This document shows positions 1-11,340 of a DNA stretch of 64,000 nt, piece after piece (the stretch's first letter is position 1; every line of letters starts with the position of its first letter). Source of the stretch: Dolomedes plantarius (Eukaryota; Arthropoda; Arachnida; Araneae; Dolomedidae); assembly GCA_907164885.2 (NCBI GenBank), contig OU015498.1, positions 122,604,727 through 122,668,726 of the forward strand. Direction: 5' to 3'. The translations under genes and the position numbers were made by a program. The notes below the pieces were generated by a model. The model worked only from the letters and a program-made list of their open reading frames with translations, made no database searches and was not told the origin of the DNA.

Positions 1-856
1 TAAAAAAATCATAAAGGATTTTTTAAATATTGTCTAGGGCCAAATATGTGTGACAAAAAATATATTTGTAAAAGAAATAATCGTGCAGTGTATGGTTAAG
101 TTTATATATTAAAAATAATAGAGGTTAAAAATGTATTCTTGCAAAATAATACACACATATACCCATATAAATTTATATCTTTCAATGCAAGTTCTTGTAA
201 AATAAATCCACTCCCTCCAAAAATGTTACATATTTCATAAAAATTTCAAAGCTACCATTATATTCTTTTTAATTTTTTTAAGGTTTTTTTTTCTTCAAAG
301 GTTTCTTTAACTTGTTATAAAATGTTCAATCTTAGAAATTTTCTTTTAAATAATAAGTGTATTTTTCATAATAAAAGTATACTCTTGGAACTCGACTTAG
401 CGACTTAGAATTTCATATTCGAATTATTTCACGATTAATTCAGTTTCAGGTGAAAAGATGGCGCCACGGGAAGTGTTTGGAAATTGCGCTAAGTGATGTC
501 ATAGATGACGAGGAGAAACCAACGAATCAGCGGGCTTGAAATTTCCCTGTTGTTCAAACTCGAGTATAGGTAGTTAATATGCAGCCGGGAGAGGTTTTTT
601 TTGTATAAGTGCTTAAACTGCAATGCTTATGTCGACTATTCGCGACCATGTCGAGGAGAGCAACACAATATATACAGACTGCTGGAGAGCCTATAAAACG
701 CAAGAACTGGAGAAGGCTGGCTTTAGGCACTTTTTACTGTGAACCATAGATACAACTTCGTCGACCTGATGACCGGTGCGCATACTCAAACAATAGAAAG
801 ATTTTGGAGAACTGCCAAGTGGCGAAACAAACAACATAGGGGGACTGCCCTCCACC
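1..856. other. AT-rich DNA, no gene recognised
   Basis: No reading frame of useful length and no recognised repeat. The stretch is AT-rich, with a slightly more GC-balanced part from about 450 to 850 directly before the hAT element. A promoter or untranslated exon cannot be excluded, but nothing specific supports one. Confidence 0.5.
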
Positions 857-864
857 ATCTAGAT

Positions 865-2080
865 CAGTGGTTCTCAAACTGTGCGCCCCAGAGATTTTCC
901 AGGTGCGCTCCGTAGTAGTCCTAAAAAATCTATCCAGATATGAAAAGCAAATGTATACTAAGTTACTATATTATACCATTTCTTTCGAACACTCGGTTTG
1001 TTTCGTTGCGACATTATTATGATAGTTATAAGTTACTTTTCTTGCAACTAGCTTCTGATCCGCAAATTTTTTACGCGTTTAAAACACGTAACAAACGTGG
1101 CTGGAACGGCACGTTAACACCGGCACTAGCTTTCGTCACTGGCAACTGGCAGTGTTGCATAACAGGCGTTGGTGAGTGAGCGTGTCGTGTATTGTGAAGT
1201 GCCGTCAAGAGTAATCGTATTGTGCGTTTTACAACTTTCAGAATAACTACCGTTGATATAATTGTCTTTGTTAAAAATAATTCACCCATGAAAATGGATA
1301 AGTTTCTTAACCAATTGCTTTTTACCAAGTCTCAGAACTGATCGCACAAAATTTGAAAGCTCATACTTTGGGTGAGTCACTTATTTTGCCTGCTTGCCAA
1401 AATATTGTCAGTACGGTGTTAGGAAATGAAGCAGCTATGAAAATAATCTACATACCTCTGTCCAATGATACTGTGAACAGGCGTATTTTGGAAATGTCTT
1501 CTGATATTGAGAAAAATGTATGTGGTAATAAACTCCAGTGTTCTGATTTTGCACTGCAAGTTGACGAGTCAACCGACATTACCATCAAGGCGCATCACAT
1601 AGCATTCATTCGTTTCATTAACGAAAATCAAATAACAAATCAGTTTCTTTTTTGCAAAGAATTAAGCCTGACTAGAAAAGGTGAGGACATTTTTAACATC
1701 CTGAATAACTACCTTGATAAATGGCAGTTATCGTGGAAATCGTGTGTAGGCTTTTGCACAGGTGGAGCTCCTTCTATGATAGGCTGCAACAAGGGTCTTG
1801 TATCTTTTATAAAGGAACAAAACGAAAATGTTATTGTAACTCATTGCTTCCTTCATAGAGAGGCCTTCATGTCAAGAACATTAGGAGACGATTTAAGATA
1901 GGTCTTAGATCAAGTTGTTAAAATGGTGAACTTTATTCAACCAAGACCAGTCAAATCCCGCCTATTTGAACAGATTTGCACCAAATTATAACATATTAGT
2001 CCTGTTTTGTATACAGTGCGCCAGCAAGTATCTGTAGTATTGTAAGTGCGCTCAGACTGTATAAAGTTTGAGAACCACTG
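865..2080 (+). mobile_element. Non-autonomous (internally deleted) hAT transposon with intact termini and 8-bp TSD
   Basis: The element starts CAGTGGTTCTCAAACT (865-880) and ends with its exact reverse complement (2065-2080), a 16-bp perfect terminal inverted repeat typical of hAT elements. It is flanked by a perfect 8-bp target duplication ATCTAGAT at 857-864 and 2081-2088; the target is itself palindromic. At 1.2 kb it is too short for a complete hAT transposase and holds only a central piece of one (1288-1901). The termini look usable in trans, but no intact transposase of this type is present in the window. Confidence 0.93.
1288..1901 (+). pseudogene. hAT transposase fragment (ZBED/FAM200-like), BED finger region deleted
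   Basis: An ATG at 1288 opens the peptide MKMDKFLNQLLF, like the N-terminus of ZBED5/FAM200-type hAT transposases, but stops after 17 codons. A second frame (about 1350-1901) holds the central catalytic-core region: LQVDESTDITIKAHHIAFIR contains the first catalytic Asp neighbourhood, and CTGGAPSMIG with VTHCFLHREA matches the conserved second-Asp region, where Thr-Gly replaces the usual Thr-Asp. The BED zinc finger expected between the two parts is missing, and the frame ends before the C-terminal dimerisation domain. It lies wholly inside the 865-2080 element. This is a clear relic. Family placement rests on motif recognition, not on an alignment. Confidence 0.82.
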
Positions 2081-2280
2081 ATCTAGATACTTACTTCTCC
2101 GAATTCCTGTGGCGTGAACACGTAGCGGGAGTAGACAAATTTTCCAGTATTTTATCTGCCATTGCAGAATTGCGGCCTCCGGAAAGTGTTATGCATGCTT
2201 AATGACAGCTTTTTATTCATATTTCATATTTTTTTTCTTTTTACATCCTCATTTAGAATATTTTTGTGTACACTCTTAGA

Positions 2281-2292
2281 CCCCCCCCCCCC

Positions 2293-2321
<29 letters not shown>
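2281..2321. repeat. Poly-C/poly-A tract
   Basis: Twelve C (2281-2292) followed directly by about 29 A (2293-2321). It lies between the hAT copy and the Tc1-like gene and is a likely slippage or assembly-error site. Confidence 0.95.
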
Positions 2322-2323
<2 letters not shown>

Positions 2324-3041
2324 CTCACCAAGGAGGAGTTATCCGATTGGGACGGAAATCGGTAGATGTGATGAACATGTACAGAAAAACAAATGATTAC
2401 AATTTGAGAAAAATTGGATGATTTATTCTAGAGAAAGAGCTCCACAAAGTGAAAAAGTCAATAACGCGTTAGTCCACATACCTCTGGCCCTTATGCAAGG
2501 AGTTATTTGGCTTAGTATTCATTGATAGAGGTGACGGATGTCCTCCAGCGGGATATGCCAAATTCTGTCCGATTGCTGCGTCAGATCGTCAGAATCCCGA
2601 GCTGGTTGGAGAGACCTGCCGATAATGCTCCAATCGTGCTCAATGGAGGAGAGATTCGACGACCTTGCTGGCCAAGGTAGCGTTGGGCAAGTACGAAGAC
2701 AAGCAGTAGAAACTCTCGCCGTGTGCGGGCGGACATTATCTTGCTGAAATGTAAGCCCAGGATGCCGTGATAGGAAGAGCAACACAACGGGGCGTAGAAT
2801 ATCGTCGACGTACCGCTTTGCTGTAAGGGTGCCGCGGATGACAACCAAAGGGGTCCTGCTATAAAATGCAGTGGCACCCCAGACCATCACTTCTGGTTGT
2901 CAGCTCGTATGGCGGAAGACAGGATGGTATCCCACCGCTGTCCGGGTGTCTCCAGACACATATTGGCTGGTTATCGGGGCTCAATTCGAAGCGGGACTCT
3001 ATCACTGAAGACAATTCTACTCCAGTCATTGGCATTTCAGG

Positions 3042-3188
3042 CAGGGCCGTCGTCAACTGAGCCAGGGCCCGGGGCAAAATAATACAGCGGGGCCCCCTCT
3101 CCACTCAATATTTGAACATTGTATACTTTTTTTAGTCAACTCTTATTTAACCGGGCCCCTGGGCATTTGCCCCCTTTGTCCCCCCCTG
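3042..3188. mobile_element. 147-bp hAT-type MITE with 8-bp TSD
   Basis: It begins CAGGGCCGTCG and ends with the complement of CAGGGGGGGACAAAGG, imperfect hAT-like CAGGG termini rich in G and C. A perfect 8-bp duplication ATTTCAGG flanks it (3034-3041 and 3189-3196). Its interior is AT-rich and non-coding. It interrupts the Tc1-like transposase gene. Confidence 0.85.
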
Positions 3189-3492
3189 ATTTCAGGTCGA
3201 ATGTGCCCGACACCACGGCAAACGGGCTTGTCGGTGTACAGAGGTCAATGGTAGTCGGCTCAAGGGGCGCCGTGAGCTCAGCCCCCTTTCTCTGAGCCGC
3301 TTATGAAGGGTGCTTGCGGTGACCGAAGCACCAGTTGCATGTACGATCGATGATAATGATGAATCTGGGGCTGCGAGTGCTGCTCTGACGATTGCTCGGT
3401 CTTCACTTTCTGTCGTGTCTCTAGGCCAACCGCTTCCTTCTTGACGCTGTGTTTGGCCATGGTTCACCCATTCCTGCCAACATCGTATAATA

Positions 3493-4797
3493 CAGAGGCT
3501 GTTCGCACATTTTTTAGACAGTTTTGGTAAGCGGTAATAAAAAATCGTTTGCTGCAAAAGAAATAATTGCAATTGTACTATGTTTTTAAAAATCAAAATT
3601 ATCCTCTGCGGCTTGAAAGTTTTGTTTTTATTCAAAATGGCGTTTTTAACAAAGCAGTGGTTCGAAGGCTACATTTCTGCTCTTTCCGAAGAGAAATGTG
3701 CATACTCCGTTATCCAAAAACGATGTGAGAGTCATGGTTTTGTGATATCTAAAGCGTCGATAGGTAATATCGTCAACAAGAAAGGAAAAAAAAACGTCAA
3801 ATTGGAGCCTCAAGTGGGACAAAAATTCCAAACAAGTATCCAAGGAAAAAACGGACATATTCGACTATTGCAAAGGTACGTTGTTTAATGTTAAAAGAAA
3901 ATCCCCCTAGTCAAAGGACAGTTGCAAAATCCTTAAAATGCTCAGTGTCCACTGTAAGCAAAATGATAAACGTTGATTTAAATCTTAAGAAAGCGAAAAA
4001 ACGCAATGTGCAATCGTCTTCTTCCAAATCATATCACTGAACGCAGGACACGCTGCAGAATTCTATACGAGAAACACTTATCCAAAGAAAAATGGAAAAC
4101 AATTGTCACAATAGATGAATCATGGGTGCATTTAAATTATTGCAACAAAAAAAGAGCCATTTATTATCATAAAAGGGGAGAAAAAAATTTAAGTACATGG
4201 TTCAAAGAATCGAAAGAAAGTTTTTCTAACGGATTCATGATTGTTGCTGGTTTTTCTTATAATGGCAAGTTAAAAATAAAGAGAGTGGAAAAAAATGTCA
4301 AAATTAACTCCATATACTATCAGGAACATATTTTATCGCCAATTTTTCTGAATGAAATACCATCGCTTTACCCACAGTACCATCAATCTGTGAGACTCCA
4401 TCAGGACAAAGCTAGCAGTCACACATCAAAATCCACTGTAAATTTCCTAAAAGAAATGGAACTCAAAACTGGTATCAAGGCCATACCCTTCACTGATATC
4501 CCTATTAAATCTCCCGATGTATCACCTATGGATTTTTGTGCTTTCGGACTTTTAAAATCTGCATTATCCAAACGTCGTCCCAAAACCCTTACAGGACTCT
4601 GGAAAGCTGTTCAGGAGGAATGGGATAGAATACCTCTTCTGACACTTCAAAAGGCATTATTATCCTGGAAATTGCGGTGTCGAAAGATAGTTCAGAATAA
4701 GGGATGTCAAATAGAACATTTAAAACACAAGAATTTTATGTAATTTAGTTTTGTGAATACAATATACATCATCTAAAAAATGTGTGAGCAGCGTCTG
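3493..4797 (+). mobile_element. DD41D Tc1/mariner element, copy 1
   Basis: Terminal repeats of about 28 bp (TACAGAGGCTGTTCGCACAT at the left, counting the TA; TACAGACGCTGCTCACACAT read inwards from the right) lie between TA duplications at 3491-3492 and 4798-4799. The element is about 1.3 kb and encodes one transposase (pseudogene 3637-4743). It sits inside the DNA-binding domain of a Tc1-like gene, and excising it restores that frame. A near-identical copy lies at 16525-17824 in the opposite orientation. Confidence 0.95.
3637..4743 (+). pseudogene. DD41D mariner-type transposase, two frameshifts
   Basis: The likely start is the ATG at 3637 (MAFLTKQWFEGYISALSEEK), since sequence before it is not conserved in the diverged third copy. 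A first HTH region is followed by a basic segment (PRKKRTYSTIAK) and a second HTH (MLKENPPSQRTVAKSLKCS). The catalytic triad is TIDESWVHL, RLHQDKASSHTS and SPMDFCAFG. I count 41 residues between the second and third Asp, so this is DD41D, not mariner DD34D or Tc1 DD34E. The frame breaks between about 3790 and 3890 and again near 4013, where a single extra A is present relative to copy 2. The expected product is about 368 residues. DD41D groups such as rosa and Visitor are known; assignment to one of them is inference. Confidence 0.88.
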
Positions 4798-5198
4798 TAG
4801 TGGCATCGCTCCTATCAAAATGTCGACTGATTCGCCGATTAGACCAACCGGCTTCTTTGAGCCCAACTATACATCGTATCTCAAATGCTGACATCTGCAC
4901 ATATTGTTCGCGCCCCTGTATGCGAGGCATAGTTACTGACTACCTTAGTACACGGAAGGAAATTCGTAAAGAATTTATGACCTGGAATCGAAATTTCTCC
5001 TCTTTAATATCCTGCCAGTTGCGCAGTTAAGATGCTCTGCAGCGTCACATGCTCATTCATTGGCCGCCAAACTTTAAATATTTGCATTTTCCGTTGAAAC
5101 CTGTATGCATATCAATTGGTGTCCAATTTACATTACCCCTTCTTGGCGCGTCGCTTTTTTTTTGTTTGTTTTGTATGTAGTGTCTTGTATTGGAGTGT

Positions 5199-5363
5199 AT
5201 TTCTATTTTGTCTTTAATATGAAATTTTTAATTAGATCTGAAATTATTTATAGCGAAATCTTGTTCTTCAGCTGCAGATTTTTTTTTTTTTTACTTTTCC
5301 ATGTGTTTTCCACATACTTTTTTAAACATGCTGCTGCTCAAAATATTGATGCATGTTTAATAA
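5199..5363. repeat. Left block flanking the minisatellite
   Basis: This AT-rich block shares an ordered series of words with 7238-7378, including atttttaatta, aaattattta, cgaaatcttgttc and ttttccacac/ttttccacat. The two copies are diverged and lie in the same orientation on either side of the 5640-7205 array, suggesting duplication of a larger unit or a shared element flank. Confidence 0.65.
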
Positions 5364-5639
5364 CTGCTTTCGTATATTTCATACTAGCTGAATACATGTT
5401 CTTCGCCACAGATTACATGAGTGCCATGAATTATGTCATTTGGTTAATTTAATTTCAGTTAATTTTAGCAGTAAGGTGGGTTCATTTCTCTGAAGGAGTT
5501 CATCGCATAATTTAACGACAGTGATCCGACTTTAAATACGAGTTTTGTATATTTCAGTTTTATTTTGGGGATTTAAAACCACTTTACAACCTCCTTAAAA
5601 GTTGCCTTTTAAAAATCTTTCTTGGTCAGCACCTCGAGC

Positions 5640-7205
5640 CTAAGAGGAACCGTCATGCAAAATTTCATCTTCTTAGGCCTTATTGTTCCAGAGATACAGA
5701 GGTGGTTTTTTTTTTAGGGGGGGGGGGGAGATAAACCCCTTAAAATTTGAACTTAAAAAAAGATTTATTGGTGTGCACCTATAGGGCTTAAGGGAAACCA
5801 ACCAGCAAAATTTCAGCTTCCCAGGTCTTATGGTTCCAGAGATACAACAGGTTTCTTTCTTTTTTTGGGGTGTGGTGGCTAAACCGCTAAACCCCTTAAA
5901 AACCAACCAGCAAAATTTCAGCTTCCCAGGCCTTATGGTACCAGAGATACAGTGGGTTTATTTCTTTTTTTTATTGGGGGGGGGGGGGCAAAACCCCTTA
6001 AAATTTGAACAAAAAAAAAAAAAAAAAAAAATTTTTTGGTGTGCACATAGGGCTTAAGGGAAACCAACCAGCAAAATTTCAGCTTCCCAGGCCTTATGGT
6101 ACCAGAGATACAGTGGGTTTATTTCTTTTTTTTATTGGGGGGGGGGGGGGCAAAACCCCTTAAAATTTGAACTAACAAAAAAAAAATAAAAAGATTTATT
6201 GGTGTGCACATAGGGCTTAAGGGAAACCAACCAGCAAAATTTCAGCTTCCCAGGTCTTATGGTTCCAGAGATACAACAGGTTTCTTTCTTTTTTTGGGGT
6301 GTGGTGGCTAAACCGCTAAACCCCTTAAAATTTGAACTTAGGTCTTAAGGGAAACCAACCAGCAAAATTTCAGCTTCCCAGGCCTTATGGTACCAGAGAT
6401 ACAGTGGGTTTATTTCTTTTTTTTATTGGGGGGGGGGGCAAAACCCCTTAAAATTTGAACTAACAAAAAAAATAAAAAGATTTATTGGTGTGCACATAGG
6501 GCTTAAGGGAAACCAACCAGCAAAATTTCAGCTTCCCAGGCCTTATGGTACCAGAGATACAGTGGGTTTATTTCTTTTTTTTATTGGGGGGGGGGCAAAG
6601 CCCTTAAAATTTGAACTAACAAAAAAAATAAAAAGATTTATTGGTGTGCACATAGGGCTTAAGGGAAACCAACCAGCAAAATTTCAGCTTCCCAGGCCTT
6701 ATGGTTCCAGGGATACAGTGGGTTTAATTCTCTTTTTTTTTTGGGGGGGGGGGGGTGCAAAACCCTTTAAAATTTGAACAACAAAAAAAAAAGAAAGAAA
6801 GGATTTATTGGTGTGCACATAGGGCTTAAAGGGAAACCAATCAACAAAATTTCAGCTTCCCAGGCCTTATGGTTCCAGAGATACAGTTTTTTTTTTTTTG
6901 TGTGTGTGTGAGTGTGTGTTTGTTGGGGGGGGGGATAAACCTCTTCAAATTTGAACTTAAAAAAAAAAAGATTTATTGGTGTGCACCTAGGGATTAAGAA
7001 GAACCACCATACAAAATTTCAACTTCCCGGACCCTTTTGTTCAAGAGATACATTGGGTGTATTTTAAAGGGGGAGGGGGTTTAAGCCCCTTTTAACACCC
7101 TTAAAATTTGTAATTTTTCAAAAATATTTCTAGTGGGCACGTAGGACTTAAGAGTAACCACCATGCAAAATTTTAGCATCCTAAGACTTAAGCTTCGAAA
7201 GTTTG
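5640..7205. repeat. Minisatellite, about 11 units of 105-168 bp with G tracts
   Basis: The word CAAAATTTCAGCTTCCCAGG or close variants recurs at 5658, 5806, 5911, 6072, 6234, 6363, 6521, 6677, 6845, 7012 and 7165. Each unit continues with a segment like TTATGGTTCCAGAGATACAG, a T-rich stretch, a run of about 7-13 G, then CAAAACCCCTTAAAATTTGA and a variable A tract before TTTATTGGTGTGCAC. Central units are nearly identical and the outer ones diverged, as expected for unequal exchange. Two short units (near 5806 and 6234) share a variant with GGGGTGTGGTGGCTAAACCG, showing that groups of units were copied together. Reading frames here are by-products of the repeat. Confidence 0.93.
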
Positions 7206-7237
7206 CGTTTGTTTTAACATACTCATTTTGAATATTT

Positions 7238-7378
7238 TTCGTGCATTTCTGGTTTGTCATTAGTACACAATTTTTAATTAAAGCTAAAATTATTTATAAT
7301 CGAAATCTTGTTCATCTGACACGTTTTCCACACATTTGTAATTTTTAAACTTGCTGTTGCTGGAAATGTTGTTTATAA
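7238..7378. repeat. Right block flanking the minisatellite
   Basis: Diverged direct copy of 5199-5363, lying just beyond the last minisatellite unit. Confidence 0.65.
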
Positions 7379-10300
7379 ATTCCGGTTAGAAAATAGGTTG
7401 CCAGTGTGAAATTAGGTGTTGGCGGGCGGATATTGCGCCAAGGGTAAAAGCTGCCAAGTTTCAGCTATAATACGTAAGTACCGATTTTTTAGTTTCGATT
7501 CTGATTGGCGAGCTTTGTCTGTCTTGGCTTTCTCTTCGAAACCTTAACTCGCGGATTTGTCCCAAGTTATTAATTGCATCCAAGAACAAGAACTCATTTT
7601 AATGTAACTACCCATATTTTTACGGCGAAATTATATAAAATAAAATTTTGTGGAAGAAAACAGGCTTGACTGCTGATAATTTTTAATTCAGAATGTTATT
7701 ATACGAGTGATAAAAGGCCAAATCTGGATAGCTGCACTGGTTCTTTGTAAGAGCGAAATTTGATTTCCGACAAATGGACTGTTGGAAAATTTGGTGTGTT
7801 CCAATTTTCGGCTGTGGTATGTTTGCACGTGATTATGTAAGTAATAGAGATTTCTTCTTGACATTATCTCTTTTATTAACTGTTGTCATTTAGAATCGAT
7901 AACTTGTATCAGTAATAATTGATCAAAGGAAAAAATAATAAAATAGTATAACAGTATAAAATAATTGCTTGTAAAATCTATTGATAGAAAGCAATGTAAA
8001 ACATTTTAGAATAGATGTAAGCCTATTAGGAATTGTTTTTTATTTTGTAAGAAATTGCTTGAAATACTTTAGTACTTTCTAATTTTCAATTAAAAATTGA
8101 ATTATTATGTTATCTGTATAAAGGTCATATTCAGTGTTTTTTTGTTGTGCATTAGTTAATTAAATAATACAAAACACTTTACATAGCCCCTTTTGTTTTT
8201 GCCTGCATTCATATCACGTTGATTAAGTGTAAAAATTTTATAATTTATGTTATGATTTATTCTACTTAAAGTTGTATTAGCAGTAATTTGCGCGTGTTAT
8301 GCGTAAAATGTTTTTTAATATACTAAATCAATATTTTAAAAAAAGTATTTTAAAAAATTGTTAAGATTCTTAGATCTATATGCTACGTATATAAATCCAA
8401 CTTCTTTCATCTTCTTAGTGGAAATGATAATTTTTAAAACTAAAACTTTTATCCCTTTTTAAAAAATTTCATTTTTTTTTTCAATTGAATGATTGTAATT
8501 TTAGAAATTTCGGTTATCTCAATATTTCAAAAGTACCTTTTTTAAAAATTATTTTTAAAATAAACTTTTATACTAAATGTCTAAATTCAATTTTAGATGC
8601 GTATATATGTAACTTACCTGTATGGAACACTAAAATTCTTAATAACTTTTTCTTTTCCGTTGTTTGACACAGTTTCTGCAATGATGCATTACATTTGCTA
8701 ACTCTGTATTTTCATTGAGTCACCTAGTTGACTATTATAGAAGTGTTGTGCTAGTTTACTAGAATTTTTTCGCTGAGAATCATATTGCTAAATACTCACT
8801 TTTTCTTGGTATGATTTCATAAGACTTTTATTACTTTGGTTTTTAAGGAACTATGTGAAGTTGCAACTATTATTTTCTGGTTTTAGCAGATTGTAATCAA
8901 GCATTTATATTATACTTTAAGTTAAAATAGAAATGCTTATAATGTTTTTATGCTGTTTTGAAAAAAATAATTGGAAAATTAACTGTTTAGAAAACTTTTA
9001 TAGAAAGAGATAATCATGTTTTACCTCCAAAACTTAGTTTCAATGTTAGCTTAGAGTTATTGCATTGCAATATATTTTATTTATGATTGATTAATATCAA
9101 CAACTGGGGGATGACTGTAATTCTATGGTGCAAAATCTAAAGTTTGGTTAGTGGTATTTATTTACCTTGCTAGGATATCTGTAAACCCAAGATGTGGAGA
9201 GTTAATATTTATCTTCCCCTCCCCCTCCCCCCTCCAAATCATATTGGTTGGGCTACTTCTTTATATGTAATCTTGTATAATCATCATTTATTATTAAAAT
9301 TAATAAGCTTTATTAAAATGTAACTTAACAATATCATTCAATTAATATTTGTAATTTGATGAAACTGCATGTAATTCGACAAGGAACTGAAAGATTGTGT
9401 AACTTTGGTTTTTGATTAATATGTAAAGAAAAATGAATTTTATTTTTCTAAACTAGAACTTAAATTTTATAATAATTCTATAGAATGAAAATCCTAATGC
9501 TTTCAGGGCCTAAAGAAGGAAGGTTAAATGAGGATACAAACTTTCATGTTTTACTGTTTAAAATGCAGAACATTGTAATGCTTCAGAAAAAGAAGACTGT
9601 TTATATGTTCGGTTTAATAAACATAATAATTAATATAATTTTTTGAACACTTAAATAGACCCTTAAAATTAAGTTTAAATAAAAAAAAATTCAGAAATAT
9701 ACTTTCCTTAAGGTTTAAGGATGTTTAATCTTATATACACAGAATGTTATATGGCTGTTATGAAACAGGTATATAAAAATAATTTCAGAGATTATACTCC
9801 TTGGGCTGTATATATGTATAAGAATTCATTCAGGGTATTTTGATAAATAGGGATTTTTCATTTTAATTGTTTAAAAAATGTCTAAAGTCAAAAAATGTCT
9901 AAGAGTTTGTATGAACTGATCTTTGTTTCTGTTGGCCAATGAATACATATTTTTAAAAAAATCTTTCAGAATTCTGTATTATTCATGTACTTGTACTTAC
10001 TGACTCGTGTACTTACTGTACCTCTAATTTTTTAAAACTATTATATCTTGAAATGGGTGTGACTGTTCATTTCAAATACCAATGATCACTATGAAATCAT
10101 CTGATAGTAGATACTTAGAGACATTAAGTGTATTATGCATAGCTATTACTTATTCATATTTGCTGCCAAATGTTCAGAATTTGTGATAATTTATAGTACA
10201 GAAAACCTATTAAATTTAATTTATATTATTCTGTAGTATATTGTTTCTTTTGTTTATAACCAATCTGAAACAGATTGACTCAAACTTTTTAAATGGATTT

Positions 10301-11065
10301 TATTTTATTTTATTGTTTTGTAAACAGTTTTCATTTTGTGATATGAATTACAGTGTTATTGTATGAGATAATTTTATTTAAAACAATAATATATTATTCT
10401 TTACTTACTAATGCATTTCTTAAGCAGAATGATCTTAATATGAATTTTTTTCAATGTTGCCAAATATCTTCTTTTTCTATCTGTATAACTTCTTACCTTT
10501 TAAATAAGTATTAGATTTTATTTATCCTTTGAATGTTTTCAAATTTTGTATTGTTAGCTTTTATTGCAAAAAAACATAAGATGCATGTTATGAAAAGCAT
10601 CCATATTACTTAATCTAATTTTATGGGAAGTTAGCTGAGTATTGTGATTTATTTAAGACTCCAAAAGTGCACATGCTAGCTTGTCCAAGGCATTTAACAA
10701 TTATATTATTTCTTGAACTTGAACCGAAGGATGTTTGTTTTTATAACTATATATATTGTTAGGATTCAACTTTTCAGCATTTTTCTTTGCCATAAACCAT
10801 TTGAAAGTGTTTGAGCATTTTAGCAAACATGCTGTTAATTATTATTATTTAAATGTAGGCTAAAATTAAACTTTTTTATATTAGCCTCTATTAGGATTAT
10901 TCAACTTATATGTTGTACTAGGTCTGTGTTTACCTAATGAGTATCATTTGTTTACCAAATGTTTCAACTAATTTTAATTTTTCAAACATATCTATATCCT
11001 CTGAAAGGATGGTTAAGTTCTTGACTTTTTTTGTACCTTAAGAACTTTTTTAAGTTAGTCTTACT
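7379..11065. other. AT-rich DNA, no gene recognised
   Basis: About 3.7 kb of AT-rich sequence without a convincing reading frame or repeat. Good 5' splice-site words (GTAAGT) occur near 7474 and 7840 in slightly GC-richer pockets, so intronic or untranslated exon sequence of a host gene is possible but not shown. A C-rich patch lies at about 9215-9234. Confidence 0.5.
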
Positions 11066-11340
11066 GGGCCCAGGGCAGCCTGATTTGTTAGTGCATTAGG
11101 GATTCGGTACTAGGGGTGCTTGGTTCAAGTCCTGACAAGTGCTACTGAATGCTCTTATGTCTACAACAAATAAGGACACGTTAAATCTGTAAGTTCAAAG
11201 TACCTCTGTGGGGTTAGTAGGGATGAGGCAAGGGTGCAAGCCCCTCAGATGTCATCCTCTGGGGGTCTTGATATAAATCAAGGTAGTACCAGGAGGTGTT
11301 GGTTCATCTGTATGGTGCTCCCATTACAAGCAACCAACAA
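11066..11340 (+). mobile_element. tRNA-derived SINE, old diverged copy
   Basis: It starts GGGCCCAGGGCAGCC and keeps a recognisable Pol III B box (GGTTCAAGTCC, near 11124). The body shares ordered words with the better copy at 32607-32939: ggacacgttaaatc, cctcagatgt, ctgggggt and ggtgctccc. The 3' end is shortened and finishes in an AACCAACAA tail. It is the most diverged of the three family members in the window. Confidence 0.8.

Larger units (their letters stand above)
2519..4930 (-). pseudogene. Tc1-like transposase gene, split by a hAT MITE and a DD41D mariner
   Basis: On the minus strand the gene starts at ATG 4928-4930 with MPRIQGREQYVQMSAFEIRC and a helix-turn-helix (GLKEAGWSNRRISRHFDRSD). 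It is cut at a TA by the 3493-4797 mariner; removing that insert restores the frame as SDATIIRCWQEWVNHGQTQR. The second DNA-binding part ends near 3190, where a 147-bp hAT MITE (3042-3188) is inserted. The catalytic part continues as ESRFELSPDNQPICVWRHP, TFQQDNVRPHTARV and SSIEHDWS, giving D, D and E positions. The last motif is eroded (family norm SPDLxPIEH) and two residues appear lost between the last two acidic positions. Terminal repeats were not found. This is a Tc1-clade pseudogene, inactive through two insertions and frameshifts. Confidence 0.88.

Noticed and set aside
2866..3104. Plus-strand frames of 61-81 codons
   Set aside because: Antisense shadows of the minus-strand Tc1-like transposase.
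5673..6777. Frames with repeated peptides such as NQPAKFQLPRPYG
   Set aside because: The peptide repeat follows the minisatellite unit; frames break at each variable G or A tract and occur on both strands.
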